From Cyanobacteriota bacterium (GTDB lineage: Bacteria; Cyanobacteriota; Cyanobacteriia; PCC-6307; Cyanobiaceae): a stretch of 64,000 nucleotides of DNA. The stretch lies in contig JAPLIC010000061.1 of NCBI GenBank assembly GCA_026389315.1, positions 62,001 to 126,000 of the forward strand, in the 5' to 3' direction. Within the stretch, counting starts at the first letter, position 1, and the number at the start of each line of letters is the position of its first letter. Below the pieces are notes generated by a model that saw only the letters and a program-made list of their open reading frames with translations, did not search any database and was not told the origin of the DNA. Positions 40,658 to 50,374 of the stretch are shown here, one piece after another. The translations under genes were made by a program, and so were the position numbers.

Positions 40658-41212
40658 CTAGATAATGGCGTGAATCGCCCGCAGTTGGATCTGCAGGGGG
40701 CCAGGTCGGAAGCCCGGATTGAGGCCCCCATCATCACCAAATTTAGAATGCAAAATCTGCAGGCGATTGATGCGCGAGGCATCAAAATGCAACGGCAAGC
40801 CCATGGGCAAGGCATTGACAGGTTTAGCCCTGATTGAAGCGGTCAGGTCGCTGAAACGGACCCCAACCTGGGTGAGGCCATCGGGCTCGGTACCAAATTC
40901 AGCCACCCAACGCAGTCCGCCGGGGATCAACTCCGTCAGACCGGCGACGCCATCGGCGCAGGCCACGGCCAGCTTGTAGCGACGGCCATCACCCAGCAAA
41001 TCAAGCTGGAAAGCACCGTAGGACGACAGGTCAAGCGGTGGCGAAAACAGGGGCGATCGCACGCTCACAAACCCTCCCCCCGTTTCAACGACCTCTGCCT
41101 CCAGGGTAAGGCCAGCGGCGGCCACCCTGGTCGTGCCTTGGCTGCGGCCCCCCATGATGGTGTCATTGAGGGCATGCCAGCCACTGAATCCGTTGCCTTC
41201 GACGATCACCAT
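40658..41212 (-). CDS. CIA30 family protein
   Basis: 184 residues matching the CIA30 (NADH:ubiquinone oxidoreductase intermediate-associated protein 30) domain, a carbohydrate-binding-like jelly roll: GWHALNDTIMGGRSQGTTRV, then GGGFVSVRSP, LDLSSYGAFQLDLLGDG and LHFDASRINRLQILHSKF. In mitochondria CIA30 helps to assemble complex I; the bacterial role is unknown. The ATG at 41212 overlaps the pgl stop by 7 bp, so it is coupled to pgl. Confidence 0.85.
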   Translation of the reverse strand: MVIVEGNGFSGWHALNDTIMGGRSQGTTRVAAAGLTLEAEVVETGGGFVSVRSPLFSPPLDLSSYGAFQLDLLGDGRRYKLAVACADGVAGLTELIPGGLRWVAEFGTEPDGLTQVGVRFSDLTASIRAKPVNALPMGLPLHFDASRINRLQILHSKFGDDGGLNPGFRPGPLQIQLRAIHAII

Positions 41213-41925
41213 GACGTTGTGCCTGCGGCGGCAGCCTGATCGGCCAGAACGATGACTTCCGTTTCGGGCTGAACAAGCCGCGCAGGGGTGCGTTGGGGCG
41301 ATTCATCGGGATCCAGCAAACGCCTTAGCGCCTCACTTTTGCCGGAGCCACTGACGAGAAAGACCACCTTGCGGGCGGCGGAAAGCAAAGGGGCCGTCAT
41401 CGTGATACGCGCCATGCCCTTGCCCTCACTTACCGTCACCCACTGGTCCGTCACCATGGTGGCAGGGGTGCCTGGAAACAAGGAGGCCGTATGGCCGTCA
41501 TCGCCCAGACCCAGGAGGACCAAATCAAGGCGTGGCGGCGATCCGACACAAAGTTGCATGATCTCTTGGCCATAAGCCGCGGCACCCAGCTCAGGCGTGG
41601 CAAGGTCTGTTGGAACTGGGTGAAGATTGGCCCCGGCCGCAAGGGGGCGGGCCAGCAGGCTGGCCTTGAGAAGGCCCAGATTGCTGGCCGGATCGTCCGC
41701 AGCGACCCAACGCTCATCACCCAACCAGACATCAACTCGCTCCCAGGGGAGATGTTCATCCCCCAGCAATCGGTAGGTGGCCGCCGGGGTGGTGCCACCG
41801 GCCAGGGCAATCTGGGCGCGATCGCGGGCGGCAAGCACCAGATCGATCTGGCAGGCGAGCACCTGGGCCGTCTGCTGGGCCAGCTTCTCTTGGGATTCGA
41901 CAACAATCAGGCTGTAGCGCGTCAT
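41206..41925 (-). CDS. pgl: 6-Phosphogluconolactonase
   Basis: Second step of the oxidative pentose phosphate pathway. 239 residues with the family's IALAGGTTPAATYRLLGDE, the WLGDERWV segment and LLGLGDDGHTASLFPGTP. Starts at ATG 41925, 25 bp after gnd on the same strand. It runs directly into CIA30. Confidence 0.95.
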   Translation of the reverse strand: MTRYSLIVVESQEKLAQQTAQVLACQIDLVLAARDRAQIALAGGTTPAATYRLLGDEHLPWERVDVWLGDERWVAADDPASNLGLLKASLLARPLAAGANLHPVPTDLATPELGAAAYGQEIMQLCVGSPPRLDLVLLGLGDDGHTASLFPGTPATMVTDQWVTVSEGKGMARITMTAPLLSAARKVVFLVSGSGKSEALRRLLDPDESPQRTPARLVQPETEVIVLADQAAAAGTTSW

Positions 41926-41950
41926 GGAGCCTCTGGAATAGGAGAAGGGC

Positions 41951-43369
41951 TCAACCCAACCATTCGGTATGGAAACTACCGGGCTGATCCGTGCGTTCGT
42001 AGGTGTGGGAACCGAAGCAATCCCGCATCGCCTGGATCAGATTCTGGGGAAGGCGAGCGGTGCGATAGCTGTCGATGTAATCGAGGCTGCTACTTAAGCA
42101 AGGAACCGGGATTCCCGCCAACGCTGCCTCCGCAACCACTTGGCGCAGACCCGGCAGGCGTCGGTTGATCTGCTCGGCAAACCAGGGGTCAACCATCAGA
42201 TTGGGCAGGGCAGGCTGGGCGACATAGGCCTCTTGAATGCGCTGCAACAGGCGAGCACGAATAATGCAGCCACCCTTCCAGATCTGGGCGATCGCAGCGA
42301 AATCAAGATTGTAGTCGTGCAGGCGGGAAGCGGTCTGCAAAAGGGCCATGCCTTGGGCATAGCTGGCGATGGCAGAAAGGATGATGGCATCCCGCAATGT
42401 GGGCATCCCCTCAGACGGTTCGCCCAGGTGGAAGGGGCTGGCAGGAGGGGCCTTCAAAATCGTCTCGGCAGCGACCCGCTCGCTTTTGAGCGAGCTCAGG
42501 ACCCTGCCGTTCAAGGCGGCATAGATTGTGGGAACGGGCACTCCCATCTCAAGGGCACTTTGAACAGTCCAAAGACCAGTGCCTTTTTGACCCGCCGCAT
42601 CAACAATCAATTCAACTAGATCAGCACCGGTAGCCGGATCTTTGGTGTGTAAACAAACTTCGGTGATCTCAACAAGAAAGGAAGCCAATTCTTCAGTTTG
42701 ATTCCAAATGCCAAGCACGTCGGCCATGGCGTCGCCCTTGAGGCCAGCCCCCCGTTTCATCAAGTCGTAGGCTTCGGCCAGTATCTGCTCAATGCCGTAC
42801 TCAATGCCGTTGTGGACGGTTTTGACGAAATGCCCGGCACCGCCAGGGCCGATAAAGGTGACACAAGGACCATCTTCGACCTGGGCAGCCATGCAGCTGA
42901 CCATGCTTTCGATCGCGTCGTAGGCGGAGCGGGTACCGCCCGGCATCATGCTGGGCCCTTCCAACGCACCCTTGGCGCCGCCGGATACCCCCATACCAAT
43001 GAAGCCGAAACTGCGGCTTTCCAGTTCAGCGACGCGACGTTCGGTGTCTGTGTAAAGCGAATTGCCACCATCAATGAGCAGATCCCCTTCTTCGAGCATG
43101 GGGGCCAAGGTGGCGATCAGGTCGTCGACAGGCTGGCCCGCCTTGACCATCATCAAAATGCGCCGGGGTCTCTCAAGGGCTGCCACAAACTCTGGAAGAG
43201 TTTCAGCACCCACGATGGCCTTGCCGGCACCTCGCCCCAGCAGGAATTCATTGGTCTTGGCGTAGGTACGGTTGTAGACCACGCTGGAGAAGCCATTGCG
43301 CTCAGCGTTCAACACCAGGTTTTCGCCCATCACACCAAGGCCGATCAGTCCGAAATGTGCCTTGCCCAT
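41951..43369 (-). CDS. gnd: 6-Phosphogluconate dehydrogenase, decarboxylating
   Basis: Oxidises and decarboxylates 6-phosphogluconate to ribulose 5-phosphate. 472 residues, normal length. The NADP-binding fold GLIGLGVMGENLVLNAERNG opens it, with GVSGGAKGALEGPSMMPGG, the catalytic-Lys segment GGAGHFVKTVHNGIEYG and RDCFGSHTYER near the C-terminus. It lies upstream of pgl and 108 bp downstream of glgC. Confidence 0.97.
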   Translation of the reverse strand: MGKAHFGLIGLGVMGENLVLNAERNGFSSVVYNRTYAKTNEFLLGRGAGKAIVGAETLPEFVAALERPRRILMMVKAGQPVDDLIATLAPMLEEGDLLIDGGNSLYTDTERRVAELESRSFGFIGMGVSGGAKGALEGPSMMPGGTRSAYDAIESMVSCMAAQVEDGPCVTFIGPGGAGHFVKTVHNGIEYGIEQILAEAYDLMKRGAGLKGDAMADVLGIWNQTEELASFLVEITEVCLHTKDPATGADLVELIVDAAGQKGTGLWTVQSALEMGVPVPTIYAALNGRVLSSLKSERVAAETILKAPPASPFHLGEPSEGMPTLRDAIILSAIASYAQGMALLQTASRLHDYNLDFAAIAQIWKGGCIIRARLLQRIQEAYVAQPALPNLMVDPWFAEQINRRLPGLRQVVAEAALAGIPVPCLSSSLDYIDSYRTARLPQNLIQAMRDCFGSHTYERTDQPGSFHTEWLG

Positions 43370-43477
43370 GGAGTTGGTTTGGATTGGAAAGTGGTTATGC
43401 TCTATTGTGCCGAATTGCGGTGATCAGAAGTCAAATTCAGAGCTGTTGTCAGGAAGCGCTGTCTTAGACGGCTGAGT

Positions 43478-44773
43478 TCAAATGACAGTGCCATCGGCGA
43501 TACTGCCGTTCTTGACAACAACGACGATGCCATTTCTAATATAAAAATTAAGTTCTGGCCTGTCCGCATCCTCGACACGATCCTTGTTGACAATCGTCAC
43601 ATCGCTGCCAATTCGCACATTTTTGTCAAGAATGGCCCCTTTCACTGTCGTTCCCCGGCCGACCCCGATGGGAATCCCGCCCCGCTCCCTCAGGATCAAC
43701 CTCTCCTCGGTGGACTCAAAGTAGTCGGCCCCCATCACCAACGTGTCCTGCAGAACTACTTGATCTTCAATCCGACTGCGCACCCCAAGCACGCAGTGGT
43801 GAATAGTGCAGGCCTTAAGCAAGCTGCCCTCACAAATGATTGACTCTGTGACTTGGGCGTCTTGTAATTTACTCGGTGGCAGATAGCGTGGTCGCGTATA
43901 TATAGGAAACTGTTCGTCATAAAATGAAAAAGCTGGATTAGGTTGGGCTGTTAGAGCAAGATTGGCCTCATAAAATGCTCCGATAGTGCCAATATCTTCC
44001 CAATAATCATCGAAGAGATAACTTTGCAGTGCATCACCGCGGGCCAATGAAGCAGGAATGATCTCCTTGCCAAAATCAGTGGCTTGAGGGTGCGAATTAA
44101 GTAGATCAAAAAGGGTATCGCGACTGAAAACATAGATGCCCATCGAGGCCAGATAGGGGCGCTTACTGGCCTGGTCAGCCGAGAGACCCAAAGCCGAAGT
44201 GTCGACCCGCATGGCTTCCAAGGCCTCTCCCTTGGGCTTTTCACGGAACTCCTCAATGCGACCGGAGGCATTGGTGCGCATCAATCCAAAACCTTCGGCC
44301 TGGGCGGCATCGACAGGAAGAGCACCCACGCTGAGATTGGCACCGGTTTCAATATGATGACGAACAAATTTCGAGTAATCCATTCGATAAAGCTGATCCC
44401 CGGAGAGAATCAAATAATGATCAACATCCCATTCTTGAAACAACCACTGGTACTTGCGTACGGCATCGGCAGTACCTTCAAACCAGCTTGGACTATCTGG
44501 GGTTTGCTGAGCGGCCAAAACTTCAACAAAACCCTGGCCAAAACCAGCCGAAAGGTTGTAGCTCATCGTCAGGTGACGATTCAGCGAGGCACTGTTGTAC
44601 TGGGTCAGGACATAGATCTTATTGATCTCTGAATTGATGCAATTGCTGATGGGAATGTCGATGAGCCGAAACTTACCAGCCAGGGGAACCGCTGGCTTGG
44701 CACGCATCTTGGTGAGGGGATAGAGGCGTGTTCCTGCTCCGCCTCCAAGGATAATCGCCAGAACCCGTTTCAT
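43478..44773 (-). CDS. glgC: Glucose-1-phosphate adenylyltransferase
   Basis: Makes ADP-glucose for glycogen. 431 residues from ATG 44773. The N-terminal nucleotidyltransferase has [20 protein letters not shown] and the catalytic region [14 protein letters not shown]; the C-terminal left-handed β-helix carries the allosteric site typical of the cyanobacterial type (3-phosphoglycerate activation). The gene is noticeably less GC-rich than its surroundings, but the protein is conserved throughout. Upstream is hemA (118 bp), downstream gnd. Confidence 0.96.
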   Translation of the reverse strand: MKRVLAIILGGGAGTRLYPLTKMRAKPAVPLAGKFRLIDIPISNCINSEINKIYVLTQYNSASLNRHLTMSYNLSAGFGQGFVEVLAAQQTPDSPSWFEGTADAVRKYQWLFQEWDVDHYLILSGDQLYRMDYSKFVRHHIETGANLSVGALPVDAAQAEGFGLMRTNASGRIEEFREKPKGEALEAMRVDTSALGLSADQASKRPYLASMGIYVFSRDTLFDLLNSHPQATDFGKEIIPASLARGDALQSYLFDDYWEDIGTIGAFYEANLALTAQPNPAFSFYDEQFPIYTRPRYLPPSKLQDAQVTESIICEGSLLKACTIHHCVLGVRSRIEDQVVLQDTLVMGADYFESTEERLILRERGGIPIGVGRGTTVKGAILDKNVRIGSDVTIVNKDRVEDADRPELNFYIRNGIVVVVKNGSIADGTVI

Positions 44774-44891
44774 GCTGGTCAAGTACCCACTCTTGCAGAG
44801 AAAAACGTAGAGGAACGAAGGCCGTTCTGGCTAGCCACCGCAGCACTTCGATGCAAGGGGCTAACAACAAGCAGGAACTTGATACAAAAGG

Positions 44892-46202
44892 TCATTGGTC
44901 CTGGGGATTATCGGAAAGTTCGAAGAGATCCTCCAGCACCTTCATCGCATTGTGGCGCTGCGCTCGAGCTTGGGGCGAACGCAAACGGGTCACAGGAGTG
45001 TGAAGAATCTTATTGATAATGCCCTTACTGAGGGCTTCCACCACCTTGCGCTCCCTGACGGAAAGATCGGGCCCCATGCGACTGAGGGCTTTTTGCAATT
45101 CCTGCTCACGAATGTCCTCCATTTTCATCCGTAGGCAATTCACGAGCGGAACCGCCTCAAGGCCGTCCCACCATTCCAGGAAAAGGCGGGACTCTTCTTG
45201 CAGCAAAACCTCCGCTTCGGCGGCAATTTCCCGTCGCGCTTCCTGATTCCGGGCCACGACCTCCTGGAGGTCATCGACGTCGAAAGCTTCAACACCTGGC
45301 AACTCTCCCGCATCAGCTGAAATATTGCGGGGAACACCAATGTCGATCAACATCAGGCTGGAACGCCGATTCAATCCAGCCAAACGGGATGCGGTGATCA
45401 CAGGTTCTTCCGCCGCTGTACTGGTGAAGACAAGCGAACAGGTGCTCAGACAGTGATCGAGATCGCTCAGGGGACGGCACTGGACAGGCAGGGCTGGGAA
45501 ATCGGTCGCCAAGGCTTCGGCGCGGGCCACAGTGCGATTAAGGATCACCGCGCCGCGGCAGCCCTTAGCACTTAGGTGTTGCAGAAGCAGCCGTGCCATC
45601 CGCCCCGCTCCCACCACGGCCACCTGTTCCTGGTCGAGGGGCAGCAAGTCATCAAGCCCTCGGGCCTGACCCAACTTCAACTGGGCCAATTCGACAGCCG
45701 CAGAACTGATGGAAACGGCTCCCGTACCAAGATTTGTTTCCGTACGAACCCTTTTGCCCGTACTCACGGCCTGATTCAGTAGCCGGTTCAAAATCGGACC
45801 GACAGAACGATGCTCCTGGCCCAGTCGCACCATCTTTTTGACCTGGGAGAGAATCTGACCCTCCCCCAGAACCAGACTATCGAGACCCGCTGCCACCCTT
45901 AACAGGTGGGAGATGGCATCTTCGTGGTGGTAGGTGAACAGATGGGGGGCCAGATCATCGATGGGCAGGCCCGAAACCTGACTCAGGAAGGACCCAACGG
46001 CGTGGGCCCCTTGGTCGGGATGGCGAAGCAGGGCGTAGATCTCGAGTCGGTTGCAGGTGCTGAGGATGGAAGCCTCAAGCACCTGCTCATCGGCCCGCAA
46101 CGCCTGCAACGAGACCTCCATGGTCTGCTCAGGGATACTCAGCCGTTCCCGAATTTCAACGGGAGCGGTGCGGTGGCTGAGGCCGATAACGGCGATGTGC
46201 AT
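44892..46202 (-). CDS. hemA: Glutamyl-tRNA reductase
   Basis: First committed step of tetrapyrrole synthesis; it reduces Glu-tRNA to glutamate-1-semialdehyde. 436 residues from ATG 46202 (HIAVIGLSHRTAPVEIRE). Motifs are the active-site Cys in STCNRLEIYALL, GEGQILSQVKKMV, and the NADPH-binding VVGAGRMARLLLQHL. It lies 17 bp after glpX on the minus strand and is followed by glgC. The substrate tRNA gene is at 22.3 kb. Confidence 0.96.
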   Translation of the reverse strand: MHIAVIGLSHRTAPVEIRERLSIPEQTMEVSLQALRADEQVLEASILSTCNRLEIYALLRHPDQGAHAVGSFLSQVSGLPIDDLAPHLFTYHHEDAISHLLRVAAGLDSLVLGEGQILSQVKKMVRLGQEHRSVGPILNRLLNQAVSTGKRVRTETNLGTGAVSISSAAVELAQLKLGQARGLDDLLPLDQEQVAVVGAGRMARLLLQHLSAKGCRGAVILNRTVARAEALATDFPALPVQCRPLSDLDHCLSTCSLVFTSTAAEEPVITASRLAGLNRRSSLMLIDIGVPRNISADAGELPGVEAFDVDDLQEVVARNQEARREIAAEAEVLLQEESRLFLEWWDGLEAVPLVNCLRMKMEDIREQELQKALSRMGPDLSVRERKVVEALSKGIINKILHTPVTRLRSPQARAQRHNAMKVLEDLFELSDNPQDQ

Positions 46203-46219
46203 GGAGTAGCGGTGTCCGC

Positions 46220-47224
46220 TCAGCGCAGGGCGATGCTCTGGGCCCCAGGCTTGATGTGCACCGTATTGGTGAACCGGGCCGTCCCGTCCAGCGTACTGAT
46301 CACCAGGCTGCTGGTGCGGACACAATCCTTCTCGAACTTGACACCATGGAACAGCAGACCATCGGTGATGCCACTGCCGGCAAAGACGACGTTCTCTCCG
46401 GAGGCGAGTTCGTCAGCTTCGTAGATCTTGTCGGGATCGGTAATGCCCATTTCGGCGAGCCGGGCCAGATTGCCTTCCCGGGTGAGTCCTTCCCATTCTT
46501 TGGTCTGGGCAACGGCGGGGTCGTAAACCAACTGCCCCTGGAAATGGCCGCCAAGGGCCCGAAGCGCCGCCGCAGAGATGACCCCCTCGGGAGCGGCACC
46601 GATGCCCATCAGGCAATGGGTGCCTGTGCCAGCAAAGCCACAGGCGATAGCGGCCTGGACATCCCCATCACTGATGGGTTTCACCCGAGCGCCTGTGGCA
46701 CGGATCTCAGCGATCAAGTCATTGTGCCGCGCCCGATCCATGACAACGATGACCAGCTCGCTTGGGGCCAGACCGAGAGCCTGACTAAGGATGGCGATGT
46801 TTTCCGTTGCGGACTTACGAATATCCACCTTGCCCTTGGCGGCCGGAGGCGCCGCCAGTTTTTTCATGTAGAAGTCTGGTGCGTTGAAGAGACCACCTCG
46901 GTCGGATGCGGCCAGCACCGCCATCGAGCCATCTTGGTTGTTGGCGCAAAGGTTGGTGCCTTCACAGGGATCGACGGCGAAATCAACGCCAGGACCGCTG
47001 CCACTGCCCACTTCCTCACCGATGTAAAGCATGGGGGCTTCGTCCCGCTCTCCTTCGCCGATGACGATGCGGCCTTGCATCTGGATCTGGCCCATCCGCT
47101 CACGCATCGCCTCAACAGCCGCAGCGTCGGCCTCGTCTTTCTTGCCCAGGCCGGTCAGGTGGGCCGAGGCAATGGCGGCCTGTTCAACGACCTCAAGAAT
47201 TTCCTGGATGAGGGTGCGATCCAC
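46220..47224 (-). CDS. glpX: Class II fructose-1,6-/sedoheptulose-1,7-bisphosphatase
   Basis: Calvin-cycle phosphatase acting on both sugar bisphosphates. 334 residues from GTG 47224 ([16 protein letters not shown]). The metal-binding core [15 protein letters not shown] and [18 protein letters not shown] are present, as is [24 protein letters not shown] codons upstream to 47296 are Pro/Phe-rich and not part of the family. Divergent from rpe across a 253-bp region holding a perfect GAAA-loop hairpin (47281-47300). Confidence 0.95.
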   Translation of the reverse strand: MDRTLIQEILEVVEQAAIASAHLTGLGKKDEADAAAVEAMRERMGQIQMQGRIVIGEGERDEAPMLYIGEEVGSGSGPGVDFAVDPCEGTNLCANNQDGSMAVLAASDRGGLFNAPDFYMKKLAAPPAAKGKVDIRKSATENIAILSQALGLAPSELVIVVMDRARHNDLIAEIRATGARVKPISDGDVQAAIACGFAGTGTHCLMGIGAAPEGVISAAALRALGGHFQGQLVYDPAVAQTKEWEGLTREGNLARLAEMGITDPDKIYEADELASGENVVFAGSGITDGLLFHGVKFEKDCVRTSSLVISTLDGTARFTNTVHIKPGAQSIALR

Positions 47225-47280
47225 AACGGTCGGGCGGGGGATAGGGGGCTGGCAGAAAAAGAAAGGATCAAGAGGGCAAG

Positions 47281-47300
47281 GGCCATGGGAAACCATGGCC
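47281..47300. promoter_or_regulatory. Perfect GAAA-tetraloop hairpin in the glpX/rpe divergent region
   Basis: GGCCATGG-GAAA-CCATGGCC is a perfect 8-bp stem with a GAAA (GNRA) tetraloop if read on the plus strand. It is 57-76 bp upstream of the glpX start and about 180 bp upstream of rpe. It could be a stable leader element of one gene, an operator or a roadblock between the two transcripts. There is no T-run. Confidence 0.45.
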
Positions 47301-47477
47301 GCGGCTAAACGGATCTCGCTACAGCGCGCTTACTACCCACTTCCATTTCCTGAAAGCCGGACGATCGTATCAGCGGAGACGGCGGCCAAGGGAAACCGGG
47401 GGCGGAAGCACAGCAAACCTTCGGCCCGGGGTCGATTCCGTAGGATCGCCTCTACCCCCCTTGCTCCGGTGGCCTCC

Positions 47478-48161
47478 ATGAGTACCAAGCCCCTGGTGAT
47501 TTCACCTTCGATTCTTTCTGCCGATTTCTCGCGCCTCGGCGAGGACGTGCGGGCGGTGGATGCCGCAGGCGCCGACTGGATCCATGTGGACGTGATGGAT
47601 GGGCGCTTCGTACCCAACATCACCATCGGACCTTTGATCGTGCAGGCCCTGCGTCCCGTCACAGCGAAGCCACTGGATGTGCACCTGATGATCGTTGAAC
47701 CGGAGAAATATGTCGCCGATTTTGCCAAGGCCGGCGCCGACATCATCAGTGTGCAGGTGGAAGCTTGCCCCCACCTGCACCGCAATCTTGCCCAGATCAA
47801 AGACTTGGGAAAAATGGCTGGGGCAGTGCTGAACCCAAGCACCCCACTAGACACTTTGGAGTATTGCCTTGAACTCTGTGATCTGGTGCTGATCATGAGC
47901 GTCAACCCTGGGTTCGGTGGCCAAAGCTTTATTGAAAATCAAGTACAAAAAATCCGCGAGTTACGACGGATTTGTGATGAACGGGGACTGGATCCCTGGA
48001 TCGAAGTTGACGGGGGTATCAAGGCGAGCAATGCTTGGCAAGTCATCGAGGCGGGTGCCAACGCCATTGTGAGTGGCTCCGGCGTCTTCAACCAACCCAG
48101 CTATGCCGAAGCGATTACCGGAATCCGCAACAGCCGACGGCCCCAACCTGCCCTGGTTTGA
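47478..48161 (+). CDS. rpe: Ribulose-phosphate 3-epimerase
   Basis: Interconverts ribulose 5-phosphate and xylulose 5-phosphate in the Calvin and pentose phosphate cycles. 227 residues from ATG 47478. TIM-barrel motifs: [57 protein letters not shown] and [12 protein letters not shown], with the metal-binding His and Asp residues. The upstream region has a TAGGAT hexamer at 47451, a possible -10, but no good -35. Confidence 0.97.
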   Translation: MSTKPLVISPSILSADFSRLGEDVRAVDAAGADWIHVDVMDGRFVPNITIGPLIVQALRPVTAKPLDVHLMIVEPEKYVADFAKAGADIISVQVEACPHLHRNLAQIKDLGKMAGAVLNPSTPLDTLEYCLELCDLVLIMSVNPGFGGQSFIENQVQKIRELRRICDERGLDPWIEVDGGIKASNAWQVIEAGANAIVSGSGVFNQPSYAEAITGIRNSRRPQPALV

Positions 48162-48268
48162 AAAGCGGGACATCAGGTAACAAATTAACAAATAAATCCA
48201 AAGAAATTTGATTGGTTGTGACCGTTGAGGATGGGCGCCATTTTAATTAACATGTTTGCCCTTCCTCG

Positions 48269-49414
48269 ATGAAAATCTCAGCACCACGCCGGTCAAGCGG
48301 GGCCATCAGCTTCTGCTTGGCCACTTTTTTTGCCACAACCCTATTGGGCACGTTGCCGGCCAAAGCCAGGATCAGCAACCTCAGCAATCTATTTTCCTTT
48401 GGGGACAGTCTTTCCGACAGTGGCAACAGCAAGTCCATCAGCCAAAGTGCGATAGGATCTATCATTCCACCACCGCCCTATTACGATGGGCGCTTTAGCA
48501 ACGGACCCGTTGCCATTGAATATCTCTGGCAAATCTTCAATCCAGGCGGTACCGCTTTCAAGAACTCCCTCAGCCCCGGCAACCAAGGCACGAATTATGC
48601 GATTGGCGGCAGCAGTTCAGGGCTGCAAAACTATCTCGAACTATTGAGTTCGAGTAGCGCCTATAGCCAGAAAGGCAACTCGTGGCAACTCACCAGCTTC
48701 GCCAGCCAGAACCAGACTTTTGATCCGGACACCTCTCTTTTTTCTGTCTGGTTTTTTCCGAACGACCTATTTTGGTATAATAATTCATCGCCAAATAGCC
48801 TGCCAGGCACCTATACTGGCGATCCAGGCGCCATTGCACCACCAGCAGGCTATTCAGCTGTTGTCGGCAACGCAGTATATAATATTATCGGCACAATCAC
48901 CAAATTGGCAAACAGCCACGGGGCACGCCACTTCCTAGTCCCTAACAGTCCCTTGATCGGCGACACACCCGAATTTGCTGGAACTTCCCAGCAAAGTATC
49001 TTGAATCAACTTTCTATCGGTTTCAACAACTTACTGCAGACCAACCTTGATCATTTAACCTCCACACGACCTGAACTCGACATCATCCAGTTTCAAACAG
49101 ACGATGTACAACAGGAAATTCTCAATAATCCATCCCTTTTCGGCTTTACGGATGTAAAAACTAGGTGCATAAGCAACGCAACTTGCGTCACCAATGCGGG
49201 TGGTGCGGCCGAAGACTGGTTCTACTGGGATGGCACCCATCCCACCACATCTGGGCATGAAATATTTGCCCAGCGAATTTATCAAGCCGTTTATCAACCA
49301 GTGCCAGCACCTTTACCCTTGGTGGGTGTCGCTGCCGGCTTTGCTTGGAGCCGGCAGCTGCGCCGCCGCATCAAAAGCGGTCGGGCAAAGGCAGGAGCGC
49401 CGCAAGGTAGCTGA
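48269..49414 (+). CDS. Secreted GDSL/SGNH hydrolase with PEP-CTERM-like C-terminal anchor
   Basis: 381 residues. Signal-peptide-like start (SFCLATFFATTLLGTLPAKA). The SGNH nucleophile block is FGDSLSDSGN and the catalytic Asp/His are in WDGTHPTTSGHE, so the hydrolase looks active. Near the C-terminus PVPAPLPLVGVAAGFAWSRQ followed by an Arg-rich end matches the pattern of cyanobacterial PEP-CTERM sorting tails; the usual exosortase is not in the window. The interior (about 48.7-49.3 kb) is AT-rich and has unusual codon use compared with its neighbours, so horizontal gain is possible. Substrate is unknown, perhaps esters or lipids outside the cell. Confidence 0.85.
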   Translation: MKISAPRRSSGAISFCLATFFATTLLGTLPAKARISNLSNLFSFGDSLSDSGNSKSISQSAIGSIIPPPPYYDGRFSNGPVAIEYLWQIFNPGGTAFKNSLSPGNQGTNYAIGGSSSGLQNYLELLSSSSAYSQKGNSWQLTSFASQNQTFDPDTSLFSVWFFPNDLFWYNNSSPNSLPGTYTGDPGAIAPPAGYSAVVGNAVYNIIGTITKLANSHGARHFLVPNSPLIGDTPEFAGTSQQSILNQLSIGFNNLLQTNLDHLTSTRPELDIIQFQTDDVQQEILNNPSLFGFTDVKTRCISNATCVTNAGGAAEDWFYWDGTHPTTSGHEIFAQRIYQAVYQPVPAPLPLVGVAAGFAWSRQLRRRIKSGRAKAGAPQGS

Positions 49415-49420
49415 TGTTGA

Positions 49421-50332
49421 TCAGCTGCCAAAAAACCAGCCATAGCTGTGTAGGCCAATGCCAAGCAGATTGACCCCGATGTAGCAAACGGCGATCACCA
49501 CAAGGCCGGCGGCCGCCACCAAGGCTGGTCGGCGGCCCTGCCAGCCACGAATCAGGCGTGTGTGGAGATAAGCCGCATAAACCAACCAGCAAATCAAAGC
49601 CCAGGTTTCCTTGGGATCCCAGCTCCACCAACTGCCCCAAGCTTCATTGGCCCAGACGGCGCCGCTAACCAACCCCACCGATAGGAGAAGAAAACCCACA
49701 GTGATGGTGCGATAACTGAGGCTATCGAGCTGTTCACTGATACGAAAGTCACTGCTGCTCAAGCTGATTGCCCCAGGTCCATCGCTGCTGAGTTGGGCCT
49801 GACGAAACCCACCGCTGCCAATCGAACTGCTGCGCAGTTCCAGGACCTCATTGCGATCGGTGAACAGAACCGCCACGCTCAGCAGGGAGCCAACCAAGAG
49901 CGCGGCATAGCTGAGCATGATGACGCTGACGTGCATGACCAACCAACTGGAGCGCAGGGCTGGCACCAACGGGGAAGCCTCCTGGAGCCGATCGGGCAGG
50001 GCAAAGCTGGCAAAGGCGACACAACCAAGCGCCATGGGGGTGGCGGCCGCCGGCACCAAGGGACTGGGCCAGGCCCGCTCCACCAGGAGTTGGGTGAGGG
50101 TGCAACCCCAGGCAAGAAAGCAAAGAGATTCGTAGAGATTGCTGATCGGAAAATGGCCTGAGTCCCACCAGCGCAGCACCAGCTGGGCTGTGAGGCAAAG
50201 GTTGGCGGCCGCCACCAGCAAGGTCACCCAACGGTTGGAGCCACCGCCACTGAGGGACCAGAAGGAGAGAGGAAGCACAAGCAACAGCAGGGCGAAGGCG
50301 GCCAAAGCGAGGCCGACTACGGGATCGTTCAC
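49421..50332 (-). CDS. ccsA: Cytochrome c biogenesis heme-handling protein CcsA
   Basis: 303 residues, about eight hydrophobic segments. The heme-binding WWD motif is [20 protein letters not shown], followed by [10 protein letters not shown]. It belongs to system II c-type cytochrome maturation (the database names ccsA and ccsB are used interchangeably for this protein); the large Ccs1/ResB partner is not in the window. Its 3' end lies 6 bp from that of the convergent GDSL gene. Confidence 0.93.
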   Translation of the reverse strand: MNDPVVGLALAAFALLLLVLPLSFWSLSGGGSNRWVTLLVAAANLCLTAQLVLRWWDSGHFPISNLYESLCFLAWGCTLTQLLVERAWPSPLVPAAATPMALGCVAFASFALPDRLQEASPLVPALRSSWLVMHVSVIMLSYAALLVGSLLSVAVLFTDRNEVLELRSSSIGSGGFRQAQLSSDGPGAISLSSSDFRISEQLDSLSYRTITVGFLLLSVGLVSGAVWANEAWGSWWSWDPKETWALICWLVYAAYLHTRLIRGWQGRRPALVAAAGLVVIAVCYIGVNLLGIGLHSYGWFFGS

Positions 50333-50374
50333 CGGGACAGGGAGAAGTGACTCCAGTCTGCCCTTCCGTCGGCC

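Noticed and set aside
46256..47308. 350-residue plus-strand ORF opposite glpX
   Set aside because: Antisense shadow; glpX metal-site motifs are intact.
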